From positions 248,001 through 312,000 of the forward strand of contig NZ_JPRN01000002.1 in assembly GCF_000737715.1 (NCBI RefSeq): a stretch of 64,000 nt of DNA, given 5' to 3'. Below the pieces are notes generated by a model that saw only the letters and a program-made list of their open reading frames with translations, did no database searches and was not told the origin of the DNA. Source of the stretch: Chryseobacterium sp. JM1 (GTDB lineage: Bacteria; Bacteroidota; Bacteroidia; Flavobacteriales; Weeksellaceae). Positions 45,220-55,800 of this stretch are shown here, in pieces (the stretch's first letter is position 1; each line of letters starts with the position of its first letter). The position numbers and the translations under genes are program-made.

Positions 45220-46761
45220 ATGAATATTGAACAGATCAAACAACCTTTCACCGATATATTTCCAGGGGATCTTTCTGACAACACAATGCAGAGAAACACT
45301 CCAAAAGTTTTATTTGCCGCTGTAAAACCAGCAGGTTTTGACGGACCGAAACTTATTGCTTTTAATCAAGCCCTATCGGAAGAAATAGGCCTTGGATTAT
45401 ACGAAGAAAAAGATCTGGATTTTCTCGTTGGAAACAATCTTCCCGAAAATATAAAAACCTACGCCACCGCTTATGCAGGGCACCAGTTTGGAAACTGGGC
45501 GGGACAGCTTGGAGACGGAAGAGCAATCCTTGCGGGAGAAATCATCAATAAAGAAGGAAAAAAGACAGAAATTCAATGGAAAGGAGCCGGTGCCACTCCA
45601 TATTCAAGACATGCAGACGGAAGAGCCGTACTGAGATCTTCCGTACGCGAATACCTGATGAGTGAGGCGATGTATCATCTTGGAGTTCCGACAACAAGAG
45701 CATTAAGTCTGGCCTTTACCGGAGAAGATGTGGTAAGAGATATGATGTACAATGGAAATCCACAACTGGAAAAAGGAGCTGTAGTCGTAAGAACTGCTGA
45801 AAGTTTTCTGCGTTTCGGACATTTTGAACTGATGTCTGCACAAAGAGAATATGATACCCTGCAGGATCTCGTTGATTTTACCATTGATCATTATTATCCG
45901 GAAATCAAAGCAGAGGGTATTCAGAAATACAAAGAGTTTTTTGAAAATATATGCACCAGAACCGCAGACCTTATGACGGAATGGTTCCGCGTAGGATTTG
46001 TTCATGGGGTAATGAATACAGATAATATGTCTGTTTTAGGCTTGACGATAGATTATGGTCCTTACTCAATGATGGATGAATATGATCTTAATTTCACTCC
46101 AAATACGACGGATCTTCCGGGAAGAAGGTATGCTTTTGGAAAACAGGGTCAGATTTCACAGTGGAATCTTTGGCAACTGGCCAACTCCCTTCATCCGTTA
46201 ATTAAAGATGAAAAGTTTCTGGAGGATACTTTAAATCATTACGGAACTTATTTCTGGAAAGCTCACGATCAGATGCTTTGCAAAAAATTCGGTTTCGACG
46301 AACTCAGAGAGAGCGATGAGGAATTTTTCACTAACTGGCAGGGGCTAATGCAGGAGCTTCAGCTGGACTACACGTTATTCTTCAATAAGCTTGAAAAACT
46401 AAGTCCTGAAAGTGATATGAAATCTCTTTTTGAAAAAGTATCCTATGTTGTTTTATCTGATCAGAGAGTCAGAAAACTGGAAGATTTCGCTAAAAAATAT
46501 GAAGCAAGACTTTCATCAAATACCATTTCAAGGGAAGAATCATTATCTCTGATGAAACATTCAAATCCAAAATTCACCCTTAGAAATTATCTTCTTTACG
46601 AATGCATTGAGGAAATCAATAACGGAAGCACGGAAATGCTTGAAAAACTGACGAAGGCTTTAGAAAATCCTTACGAAGAATTGTATCCGGAATATTCTGC
46701 AAAAAGGCCATCTGCCTACGATGACACTACCGGATGTTCTACGCTTTCATGCAGTTCATAA
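45220..46761 (+). CDS. selO: protein adenylyltransferase SelO (YdiU family)
   Basis: SelO is a pseudokinase-fold enzyme that transfers AMP to Ser/Thr/Tyr of proteins and is tied to redox stress. The 513-residue protein has YAGHQFGNWAGQLGDGRA, KGAGATPYSRHADGRAVLRS, the catalytic-loop VHGVMNTDNMS and the metal motif DYGPYSMMDEYD. It ends SCSS, with Cys at the antepenultimate position where eukaryotic SelO has selenocysteine. It is monocistronic. Confidence 0.95.
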   Translation: MNIEQIKQPFTDIFPGDLSDNTMQRNTPKVLFAAVKPAGFDGPKLIAFNQALSEEIGLGLYEEKDLDFLVGNNLPENIKTYATAYAGHQFGNWAGQLGDGRAILAGEIINKEGKKTEIQWKGAGATPYSRHADGRAVLRSSVREYLMSEAMYHLGVPTTRALSLAFTGEDVVRDMMYNGNPQLEKGAVVVRTAESFLRFGHFELMSAQREYDTLQDLVDFTIDHYYPEIKAEGIQKYKEFFENICTRTADLMTEWFRVGFVHGVMNTDNMSVLGLTIDYGPYSMMDEYDLNFTPNTTDLPGRRYAFGKQGQISQWNLWQLANSLHPLIKDEKFLEDTLNHYGTYFWKAHDQMLCKKFGFDELRESDEEFFTNWQGLMQELQLDYTLFFNKLEKLSPESDMKSLFEKVSYVVLSDQRVRKLEDFAKKYEARLSSNTISREESLSLMKHSNPKFTLRNYLLYECIEEINNGSTEMLEKLTKALENPYEELYPEYSAKRPSAYDDTTGCSTLSCSS

Positions 46762-46848
46762 TACATAAAACTCAGTATTTGTGTTATTTAGATAAATTAT
46801 TTTCATTGTATTGACGTTTTTTTTATTATTTTTAGAAAAAATATCCTT

Positions 46849-48180
46849 ATGAAAAGAATTCTATTTTCAATTACAGCATTATTCATCAGCGGAGCTGCTT
46901 TCTCCCAATATTGGAGTACTCAAAACTCAGCATTTGCAACCGCTTCAAGAGGAATCAGTGGTATGGAAGTCTATGATGCCAATACTGTTTGGGCTTTTGC
47001 TTACAATGGAGTAACGACTACGGCCAACGTTCAGGAGTTTACAAAAACATCTAACGGAGGAACAACCTGGACAGCAGGAAGTATTAATGTCGGCAATTCC
47101 GCTTTAAAAATCACCAACATCTCAGGTGTAAGTGCCACAACGGCATGGGTGGGAGCTTTTGACAATACAAACGGATTAGGAGGTGTATGGAAAACTTCAG
47201 ATGGAGGGGCTACATGGACTAACCAACATATGCTAACCACCGCAGGACAGTCCTGGACCAACTACGTGCATTTTTTTGATGCCAACAATGGTATTATCGG
47301 AGGTGACCCGGAGAGTGGTGAGTTTGAAATTTACACAACCGCCAACGGAGGAACGACATGGACCAGAGTTCCGGGAGCCAACATTCCCGATCCTTTGACA
47401 GATGAATATGGATACAATGGCGGATATTATTCTGTAGGTAACAATATATTCTTCTATACAGGAAAAGGAAGAATTTATAAGTCAACAGATAAAGGTTTAA
47501 CATGGACCGTATTAGCCACCAACTCTATCATAAGTGACTTTGGAGGTACTGCCGTAAGCGGAGATATGGCATGGAGTGATGCAAACACGGGAATAATCGT
47601 TAGAAAAACGTTCACAGGTACAACACCTACTAGTCTACAGTTACACAGAACAACAGACGGAGGAGCTACATGGTCACAAGTTACCTTCACCGGAATTACT
47701 GCGGCCAATAATATCAGCGACATCACTTATGTCCCGGGCACCAGTATTTTGGTAGCAACAAGCTCATCAAACACAAGTGGAGGATCCTGGAAAAGCAACA
47801 ACGGAACCACATGGACTGCTATAGACGGCGTACAGCATTTAAGCGTAAAATGTTTCAACACCAGCACCTGTTATTCGGGAGGATTCAACACCTCTGCCAC
47901 TGTAGGAGGAATGTTTAAGTCTACACAGGTCCTTGCAACGTCTGAGGCTACAAAAACAGCAAAACAGATAGCAGTTTATCCTAATCCTACAAAAGGGGAA
48001 ATCAATATCAAAACAGATCAAAAAATAAAAATGACATCTGTCATAGATATGTCCGGAAAAACAGTGATTACAACAGATTCAGGAAAAGCCGATCTATCTT
48101 CACTCCCAAAAGGAACCTATATGGTTAAGGCAGAACTTAACAACGGTACATCTGTAACTGAAAAAGTGATCAAACAATAA
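46849..48180 (+). CDS. YCF48/BNR-repeat secreted protein with T9SS sorting domain
   Basis: A 443-residue surface protein. A signal peptide (ends GAAFSQ) is followed by several beta-propeller blades, each marked by T(S/A)(D/N)GGxTW, for example near residues 70, 122, 168, 208 and 272. This is the BNR/YCF48-like pattern. The C-terminal sorting domain (about 370-443) starts at VYPNPTKGEINIKT. That domain is close to the one in the next gene. Ligand or enzymatic role is unknown. Confidence 0.88.
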   Translation: MKRILFSITALFISGAAFSQYWSTQNSAFATASRGISGMEVYDANTVWAFAYNGVTTTANVQEFTKTSNGGTTWTAGSINVGNSALKITNISGVSATTAWVGAFDNTNGLGGVWKTSDGGATWTNQHMLTTAGQSWTNYVHFFDANNGIIGGDPESGEFEIYTTANGGTTWTRVPGANIPDPLTDEYGYNGGYYSVGNNIFFYTGKGRIYKSTDKGLTWTVLATNSIISDFGGTAVSGDMAWSDANTGIIVRKTFTGTTPTSLQLHRTTDGGATWSQVTFTGITAANNISDITYVPGTSILVATSSSNTSGGSWKSNNGTTWTAIDGVQHLSVKCFNTSTCYSGGFNTSATVGGMFKSTQVLATSEATKTAKQIAVYPNPTKGEINIKTDQKIKMTSVIDMSGKTVITTDSGKADLSSLPKGTYMVKAELNNGTSVTEKVIKQ

Positions 48181-48204
48181 CGATCCTATTTTAAAGCATA
48201 TTTA

Positions 48205-48232
48205 AAACTCACCTCCTTCGGTGAGTTTTTTT
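48205..48232 (+). terminator. terminator after the YCF48-like gene
   Basis: AAACTCAC (48205-48212) pairs with GTGAGTTT (48221-48228), then T residues. Confidence 0.85.
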
Positions 48233-48444
48233 TATTTTAAAAATAGAAATTAAGAGACACTTGGCTAATTTATAAACATTCCGAACACTCCTATTCTACA
48301 AAGATATCTTCACTTTACAATACAGACTGTATGTTCTACACCCACCTACAATTATTACCTTATAAATTGCAACAATTAATCGTTTTTATTAAATTTTATA
48401 TATTATATTATTATTTTTCACTAATTTTAGAAAAAAATATTATC

Positions 48445-49287
48445 ATGAAGAAAACTCTCTTTTCTCTAGGTTTATTGCTTGCAATAACAACCTCTAATGC
48501 ACAGGCAATTCTATCGGAAAACTTTGAAGGCGCAACGTTTCCTTCTGCAGGATGGACAAGAACACAAACAGTAACCAGCAGACCTTGGCAGCTTACTAGC
48601 GCATTTCCTACAAGTACCTCCGGATTCCTTATTTCAGGGACAAAATCTGCTGGGGTAGATTATATCAACCAGACTAACAACGCTGCGCTCATCAGCCCTG
48701 CGTTTTCACTTGCAGGTACAACAACACCTGTCTTAAAATTCAAGGTAAAAGTAGGCTGGAATTACATGATCGGCCAAAATCTTGGAAATCTTGTGGCTCA
48801 AATTTCAACAGATGGGGGCACAGCCTGGACTACTCTTTGGGATGAAGATACAGAAGCTGGATTTACAGATGACGGCGACGGTAATCAGGCAACAGACCTT
48901 TACAACACCGTATCCGTACAGAAAGCGCTTACCGCATATGCTGGACAAACTAACGTTAAAATCAGATTTCAGTACATCGCTAATGATGCAGATGCCATTT
49001 CTGTAGATGACATCCAGGTTTTGGCAAGTGCGACTTTAGGCACACAGGAAGCTTCTTCTAAAGCTAAAGACGCGGTAGCTCTTTATCCTAACCCTACGAA
49101 AGGAGAAATCAATATCAAAACTGCTCAAAAGATTAAATCCACAACAGTTTTTGACATGACAGGTAAATCCCTGCTTCAGAACGATACTGAAAAAGCGGAC
49201 ATTTCTTCACTTCCAAAAGGAACTTATTTAGTGAAAATCAGTTTTGCTGACGGAAGCACTTCAACAAGAAAAGTGATCAAGCACTAA
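48445..49287 (+). CDS. secreted beta-sandwich protein with T9SS sorting domain
   Basis: The ATG at 48445 gives 280 residues with a signal peptide ending in SNAQA; a longer frame from 48331 is AT-rich leader, not protein. The mature domain (ENFEGATFPSAGW to VDDIQV, about 23-195) resembles cleaved-adhesin/choice-of-anchor beta sandwiches, as in the 33661-34479 protein. The sorting domain (LYPNPTKGEINIKT onward) nearly repeats that of the upstream gene. Confidence 0.88.
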   Translation: MKKTLFSLGLLLAITTSNAQAILSENFEGATFPSAGWTRTQTVTSRPWQLTSAFPTSTSGFLISGTKSAGVDYINQTNNAALISPAFSLAGTTTPVLKFKVKVGWNYMIGQNLGNLVAQISTDGGTAWTTLWDEDTEAGFTDDGDGNQATDLYNTVSVQKALTAYAGQTNVKIRFQYIANDADAISVDDIQVLASATLGTQEASSKAKDAVALYPNPTKGEINIKTAQKIKSTTVFDMTGKSLLQNDTEKADISSLPKGTYLVKISFADGSTSTRKVIKH

Positions 49288-49307
49288 TCAACATCATCAT
49301 AAAGATT

Positions 49308-49338
49308 AAAACTCACCAACCATGGTGAGTTTTTTTAT
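49308..49338 (+). terminator. terminator after the 48445 gene
   Basis: AAAACTCACC (49308-49317) pairs with GGTGAGTTTT (49324-49333), then T residues. The stem core matches that at 48205-48228. Confidence 0.88.
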
Positions 49339-49362
49339 TTTATTTTTGCAAAAAACTGACGC

Positions 49363-50640
49363 GTGTCTTTTATTAAAACAAAACTCATCCACCTTTTAAA
49401 ACAGGTCTTCCCTTCTTCCTATACAGAATTGGCAGTATTTATATTCTTCCTGATCTGTTATGGAACGCTGGGCACTTATATCGCACTTCATTACCGGATT
49501 ATTTTTGACAGCAGAATTCCCTGGGATGCTTACTTCAGTTTTGATAATAAAGCGATCGTGATGACCGGTGGAAGCTTTGAAAGACATCCGTTAGCCTATT
49601 ACTTTTTCAATTGGGTCAGAGAATTTTCACTATTGATTTCAGGTGGAAAAATGGATGCAACCTTCAGACTCACCCTTGCATGGTTGAGCAATACGACCAT
49701 CAGCCTGTGCATGGTACAGATTTTCAAATACCTGAAGAATATCATCAGACTTCCATTAATGATCAGCCTGCTTATCATTCTGTTCTTCGGCTTATTCTCT
49801 ACCAGCATCATTCTATCTTTTACGCCTGAGAATTTCACCTATACTCTACTGTTGCTAAGCATTTACAATTATTATGCAGCTGTAAAACTCAGAAAAGAGG
49901 AAAAAATACCCGGATCAGCACTTACGCTTGCCGGAATTACTATAGGTGGACTTACCATTACCAATCTTGTTAAGGTTTTTATTCCAATACTATTTGAGAA
50001 AGACCTCTTCCGGAGTTGGAAAAAATTTGGAAATGCAGCTTTTCGTGTGGCACTTACCACAGTATGTTTCGTATTCCTCTATTTACTGAGAATTGATTTC
50101 AAATATGAAAACATCTTCTCAAAAACTAATCAGCAGTATGAAAAATTCTCCAATGTAGAATCTATTCCGGATTGGGATATGATGCTTTCCTACTTTTTTG
50201 GCGGCAGTATTCTGTTCCCGAGTTTCATGACGACAGACAAACATAATATGAAAGGTTTCGATTTTAAAGGTCTTTTAATGGAGCCTTATTCGTCTTCGTT
50301 TTGCTATGCCTTTATCATCATATTATTAGGGCTTATTTTGTGGAGTTATATTAAAAATTTCAAAAATAAACTGGTCCAGATTATTGTCATTTCTTTCTTG
50401 GCTGACATTGTCATTCACTGCATCATGCGGTTCGGACTTCACACGTCTTATATCTACGGAGGACACTTTGTTTTTGTGTATCCCTTGCTTTTAGGCTGGC
50501 TGTTTTACGCTTACAAATCAAACCCGAAAATCTTATCGTTTTTAATGATAACCACAGTCATTCTGTTCGTTTTCCTACTGGTCAACAACCTGTACAGAAT
50601 GTCAGACTTTTTCCTCTTTTTAGAAACTTACTATCAATAA
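49363..50640 (+). CDS. polytopic membrane protein, unknown function
   Basis: A 425-residue hydrophobic protein with roughly ten membrane helices, beginning at a GTG. The GTG is supported by TATTTTTG (49341-49348) just upstream, which fits a -7 element; the next in-frame ATG is about 65 codons on and would remove the first helix. The region after the first helix (FDSRIPWDAYFSFDNKAI) and the multi-helix plan recall GT-C type glycosyltransferases or the DUF6080 family, which I cannot confirm. It ends at a bidirectional terminator. Confidence 0.75.
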   Translation: MSFIKTKLIHLLKQVFPSSYTELAVFIFFLICYGTLGTYIALHYRIIFDSRIPWDAYFSFDNKAIVMTGGSFERHPLAYYFFNWVREFSLLISGGKMDATFRLTLAWLSNTTISLCMVQIFKYLKNIIRLPLMISLLIILFFGLFSTSIILSFTPENFTYTLLLLSIYNYYAAVKLRKEEKIPGSALTLAGITIGGLTITNLVKVFIPILFEKDLFRSWKKFGNAAFRVALTTVCFVFLYLLRIDFKYENIFSKTNQQYEKFSNVESIPDWDMMLSYFFGGSILFPSFMTTDKHNMKGFDFKGLLMEPYSSSFCYAFIIILLGLILWSYIKNFKNKLVQIIVISFLADIVIHCIMRFGLHTSYIYGGHFVFVYPLLLGWLFYAYKSNPKILSFLMITTVILFVFLLVNNLYRMSDFFLFLETYYQ

Positions 50641-50641
50641 A

Positions 50642-50667
50642 AAAGCCGGAAAAATTCCCGGCTTTAC
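50642..50667. terminator. bidirectional terminator
   Basis: AAAGCCGG (50642-50649) pairs with CCGGCTTT (50658-50665) between convergent genes. Confidence 0.85.
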
Positions 50668-50686
50668 TTTTATATTTTTTGACGAC

Positions 50687-51244
50687 TTATCTCGCTTCTG
50701 AACAGAAAATTCTGTACTGTACTGCAATTGCAGACTTAAAGTATTCTCTTATTTTTGAAAGGTCAGATGACGCACTCTGTTTTGTGAAATAACTTCCTGC
50801 TAAAATTTTATAGTTAGGTCTTAAGGAAGCATCTGTCTCCACCTTCAGGTTCGGGAATCTTTTTCTGAAATACGATTTCACCTCGTTCGCTTCTTCATTA
50901 CTCTTAACCGTAGTGATCTGAATTTTGAATCCTAAAATCCTCGGATTTTTTCTACAGATCTCCGCATTGCTCAATTCTCTGCTCGGAATATAGATTTTGG
51001 GCGGTTTTGTGGTATTCACCATTCCACTATCGGTATTATTTTCTTTTACGGAAGAACCCGAAGGACCTCCGGTAGTCCTGGAACATTTATCTTCAATTCC
51101 TCCCAAAGCAGCACTTACTTTGGAATCCATGGTCATAATTAGCTCTGTTCCGGACAGTGTGTCTTTTTGAACAACCTGTTGGGCTTCAATGCTATAAAAC
51201 CCAAATAAAGATATTATTGAAAATATTTTGATTAAATTTCTCAT
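50687..51244 (-). CDS. secreted SPOR-domain protein
   Basis: A 185-residue protein with a signal peptide (ends YSIEAQ), a low-complexity middle and a C-terminal SPOR-type fold (about 105-180). The fold is visible as GFKIQITTVKSNEEANEVKS, FPNLKVETD, YKILAGSYFTKQSA and a last helix/strand. SPOR domains bind glycan strands stripped of stem peptides at sites of cell division. Four cysteines in the mature part (in DKCSR, EICRK and IFCSE) may form disulfides or are incidental. Confidence 0.8.
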   Translation of the reverse strand: MRNLIKIFSIISLFGFYSIEAQQVVQKDTLSGTELIMTMDSKVSAALGGIEDKCSRTTGGPSGSSVKENNTDSGMVNTTKPPKIYIPSRELSNAEICRKNPRILGFKIQITTVKSNEEANEVKSYFRKRFPNLKVETDASLRPNYKILAGSYFTKQSASSDLSKIREYFKSAIAVQYRIFCSEAR

Positions 51245-51374
51245 TTAAACTTGTTTCTGCAAATCTATTAAAATTAAAAAATTATACCAAACAACACTAT
51301 TTAGAATCAATACAAATTAAACGTAAATGATATTTTCCCTTTTCCATATACCGTTAAATTCCTGTTAAAAATAT

Positions 51375-51382
51375 TATTTTTG
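51375..51382 (+). promoter_or_regulatory. -7 element of the act operon
   Basis: TATTTTTG, 44 bp before actA; no confident -33. Confidence 0.5.
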
Positions 51383-51426
51383 CGGAATTGATTGGTTCAA
51401 TATTTTACTAACATAAGATAATTTAA

Positions 51427-52785
51427 ATGATTAGTTGGAGAAAGCATTATAAACAAACGTTGATCGCAATAGGCTTATTGCTATCGACAAGTGCTTCAAT
51501 TTACGGGCAAGACGGCGATCCTAAAAACGGAGAGAAACTTTTCAAAGCAAATTGTACTGCATGTCACGCACTGGACAAACAGGTAATAGGGCCACCTCTA
51601 AAGGGTGTCGTAGAACGTGTAAAGACAGAGGGTGGTGTAGACAAAGATTGGCTTCACAAGTGGATCAAAGACAACAAAGCTCTGAGAGCTTCTGGGGATA
51701 AATACGCCAATGAGATTTTCGAAAAATTTAATAAGACTGAAATGTTGCAGTTTCCTAATCTTACAGAGAAGGACATTGATGACATTTTAGCGTACACAAC
51801 TAATCCGCCGGCGCCAGAACCGCCAAAAGCAGATAAGGCTACCGCTACAGACGGAGCAGCAGCTGCACCAGCAGATAAGACCACTTCAAGTGTTGTTATT
51901 ATCTCGCTTCTTGCCATTGCAGCTTTATTGGTTTGGATCTTAATTAAACTGAGACAATTGGTTAAATTAGGTCAATCCGAAGACTTAGCAGGACTTAACG
52001 CAACAAGAGTTAAATCTTTCAGCGAAATTTATGAGAAGTACCACTACGTAGGGAAAGCAGTATTGGGTATCCTTGCCCTTCTTGCCGCTTACGGAGTTTG
52101 GAACTGGATCATGTGGATTGGCGTTTACAAAGGGTACAAGCCTGAGCAACCTATCTACTTCTCTCACAAAATTCACGCGGGAGAGCAAAAAATCGACTGT
52201 CAGTTATGTCACTCCAGTGCCAAGTATGGTAAAGTATCTGAGATTCCATCTATGAACGTTTGTATGAACTGTCACAGAACAATCTCTGAGTACAACGCAG
52301 ACCACTACATGGAGCCAGGAAAAGATAAAGCATTCTACGACGGTGAAATCCAGAAGATCTATGCCGCTACAGGCTGGGATCCTGCAAAACAGGTATACAC
52401 TGGAAAAACACAGCCGGTTGAATGGACCAGAATCCACAACATGCCAGACTTCGTGTACTTCAACCACTCTCAACACGTAGTAGCAGGTGAACAGGCGATC
52501 ATTAATTCTTTCAACAAAAAGAATCCTAACAACAAAATTGATGTTGTATGTAAAGCTTGTCACGGAAAAATTGATACAATGAATGTTGTTCAAATGGCTA
52601 ACGACTTCACTATGGGATGGTGTATCGAGTGCCACAGAACGACTGAGGTTGATATGAACAACGGTTATAATAAAGAGTACTTCAAGAATCTACATGACAA
52701 GTTGAAAAAACAATATCCTCAGGATGGCGGTAAGATCACTGTAGATGCAATTGGAGGTCTTGAGTGTGGTAAATGTCATTATTAA
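51427..52785 (+). CDS. actA: alternative complex III multiheme cytochrome c subunit ActA
   Basis: ActA carries electrons in alternative complex III. This 452-residue protein has six CxxCH motifs: one (C43-T-A-C-H47) in an N-terminal class I cytochrome c domain, and five in the C-terminal part (CQLCH, CMNCH, CKACH, CIECH, CGKCH). A signal peptide, an Ala/Pro linker (about 125-150) and two membrane helices (about 158-177, 211-232) separate the two parts. Classical ActA is pentaheme, so the N-terminal monoheme module is an addition. It opens the actABCDEF operon. Confidence 0.95.
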   Translation: MISWRKHYKQTLIAIGLLLSTSASIYGQDGDPKNGEKLFKANCTACHALDKQVIGPPLKGVVERVKTEGGVDKDWLHKWIKDNKALRASGDKYANEIFEKFNKTEMLQFPNLTEKDIDDILAYTTNPPAPEPPKADKATATDGAAAAPADKTTSSVVIISLLAIAALLVWILIKLRQLVKLGQSEDLAGLNATRVKSFSEIYEKYHYVGKAVLGILALLAAYGVWNWIMWIGVYKGYKPEQPIYFSHKIHAGEQKIDCQLCHSSAKYGKVSEIPSMNVCMNCHRTISEYNADHYMEPGKDKAFYDGEIQKIYAATGWDPAKQVYTGKTQPVEWTRIHNMPDFVYFNHSQHVVAGEQAIINSFNKKNPNNKIDVVCKACHGKIDTMNVVQMANDFTMGWCIECHRTTEVDMNNGYNKEYFKNLHDKLKKQYPQDGGKITVDAIGGLECGKCHY

Positions 52786-52808
52786 TAACTAAAAAATTAG
52801 AAGTATAA

Positions 52809-55800
52809 ATGGCTTCAAACAAAATACAATTTAGAAGTATTCATGAACTTAAAGACCCAGCTTTGAATAATAAGCTGGCTCAGAAAGAGTTTCAGGAAGA
52901 AATTCCGGTAGAAGATTTCCTTGGAGATGCTGAACAGAACGGATCCAGTACTTCAAGAAGAGATTTCTTAAAAATATTAGGATTCTCTACAGCAGCCGTA
53001 ACATTGGCTGCCTGTGAAGCACCGGTGATCAAAACGATTCCTTATGTGGTAAAGCCACATGACATTATTCCAGGGGTTCCGAATTATTACGCTTCAACCT
53101 ATTTTGACGGATTCGACTTCGCCAGTGTTTTAGTAAAGACCCGTGAAGGAAGACCTATCAAAATAGATCCAAACCCGGCAGCAGGTGATTTAGGAACAAC
53201 TAATGCAAGAGCTCAGGCAAGTGTACTTTCTCTTTATGATAACGATAAAGTAAAGCAGCCTAAACTGGACGGTAAAGATGAAACTTTCGATAAAGTAGAC
53301 AGTTTTATCCTTAAAGGTCTGGCAGATGCAAGTGCAGCAGGTAAAAAGATCGTGCTTTTGTCACACTCTTTCCCTTCTCCTACTTTCAAAAAGCTATTTG
53401 CAGAATTCAAAGCTAAATATCCAACTGCGGAACTGGTAACGTATGATGCGTATCCTCACTCTGCAGCTTTAGATGCAGCTCAGGAAGTATTCGGACAGAG
53501 AGCATTACCTGTTTATGACCTTAAAGGTTCAGAATTGGTAGTTTCTTTCCAGGCTGATTTCTTAGGAGATTACAACGGAGCAAGTTTAGAAACATCTTTC
53601 GCAGCAGCAAGAAAGCCAGGACCAAACATGTTGAGACACATTCAGGTGGAATCAAACATGTCATTGACTGGTGCTAACGCTGACTCAAGATACAGATTAA
53701 AGCCAAGTGCAGTAAACAAAACTTTAGTTGAAGTTTACAATGCAATCGTAGGTGGTGGTACTTCAGATAAGACCGCTACTGAAATTGCTACTGAACTTAA
53801 AGCGAAAGGCAGCAAAGCTGTTGTTTTAGCTGACGGTTCTAAAGGAGCACAGGTTTTAGCACACTTAATCAACCAAAAATTAGGTTCAGTAGCTTTCACA
53901 GGTAAAGCAAACTTCCTGAAAGAATTTGATAAAGCAAGATACCAGGAATTCTTAGGATGGGTAAATGCAGGTCAGGTTGGCGTATTGATCGCTAACAACG
54001 TAGATCCTATCTACTCTCATCCAAAAGGAGAAGATTTCAAAAAATCTTTAGCTAAAGTTGCTTGTGTAGTAGCCGTAGCAGATAAGAAAAATGAAATGTA
54101 CAAAGCAGCGAAAGCTGTAATCCCGGTAGCTAACTGGCTGGAGTCTTGGGGTGATATTGAACCTCAGACCGGCGTATATTCATTAATGCAGCCTACGATC
54201 CAAAAGATCTACAAATCAAGACAGATTGAAGAATCTCTATTGGTTTGGAAAAACGGTAAAAACAACGCTGCAAACAATTACTACGACTATCTGAAAGGAA
54301 GTGCAGCATCTATCTTAGGCGCTACTTCATTCAACAAAGCTTTATATAACGGTATCACTACTTCCAATAATGCAACTGCATTATCTTATTCAGGAGGAAA
54401 TGCTGCTCAGGCTATTGCTGAATTAGGAAACTTCAAAGCTTCTGAATTAGAATTAGTATTATACACCAAGCCTTCAATGGGTGACGGTACTCAGGCCAAC
54501 AACCCTTGGCTTCAGGAATTACCGGATCCTATCACAAGAATGTCTTGGGATAACTATCTGACTATTTCTCCGAAAGACGCAGAAAAATTTGCGATTGACA
54601 ACGATCTTAATGCAAGAATGCAGCTGGATGGTTCTATCGTAAACCTTACTGTAAACGGAGTAACAATAAAAGACGTTCCTGTATTCGTTCAACCGGGACA
54701 GGCAGAAGGATCAGTAGGTCTTGCGCTTGGATACGGTAAAAAAGATTCCGGAACGACTGCTGATACGGGTGTAAACGCTTATCCATTATTTGACGGTACT
54801 AACCTGACTGTTTCAGGAGTTAAGATCGAAAAAACAGGAGAAGATCACGAATTCGCAGGTATCCAGCTTCAGAATACATTAATGGGACGTTACGAAATCG
54901 CTAAGGAAGTTCCTTTAGCTGAATTCATCAACGTAGCTTTCGATGACGAACATAAAGGATGGAACAAGCCTTTGGAATATCACACGATCAGTGGAGCTCT
55001 TCCAGCAAGAAAGATTGACCTTTGGGATGCTTTCGATGATACGGACGGACCTCACTTCAACTTATCAATCGACTTGAACTCTTGTACTGGTTGTGGAGCA
55101 TGTATCATTGCTTGTCAGGCAGAAAACAACGTTCCTGTAGTAGGTAAAGAAGAGATCAGAATGTCTAGAGATATGTATTGGTTAAGAATTGACCGTTACT
55201 ATTCTTCAAGACAAAAAGTAGAAGTATACGAAGGATTGAAAGAAGGAATGGCAGTACCTGAATTGTACGGTACAGCATTCGGAGACGGAGGTGCATTAAA
55301 CCACCCTGCAGACAATCCAGATGTGATCTTCCAGCCGGTTATGTGTCAGCACTGTAACCACGCTCCTTGTGAAACGGTATGTCCGGTAGCGGCTACTTCA
55401 CACGGTAAGCAAGGTCAGAACCATATGGCTTACAACAGATGTATCGGTACCAGATATTGTGCAAACAACTGTCCGTACAAAGTAAGACGTTTCAACTGGT
55501 TCACATATAACCTAAACGACAAGTTCGACTTCAACATGAACAACGACCTTGGAAGAATGGTACTAAACCCTGACGTAGTTGTAAGAACCAGAGGGGTTAT
55601 GGAGAAATGTTCAATGTGTATCCAGGAAACTCAGGCTACTATTTTAGCAGCTAAGAGAGAGAATAGAAAAGTAACAGACCACGAATTCAAGAATTCTTGT
55701 GCTTGTGCTGCTGCTTGTTCTACCGGAGCAATGACGTTCGGAGACATGAATGACAAAGAATCTGAAGTGAGAGAATTGTATTCTAGCAACAGAAGATATT

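Noticed and set aside
48331..48444. N-terminal extension of the T9SS cargo gene
   Set aside because: The extra 38 residues come from AT-rich leader DNA; the ATG at 48445 gives a proper signal peptide.
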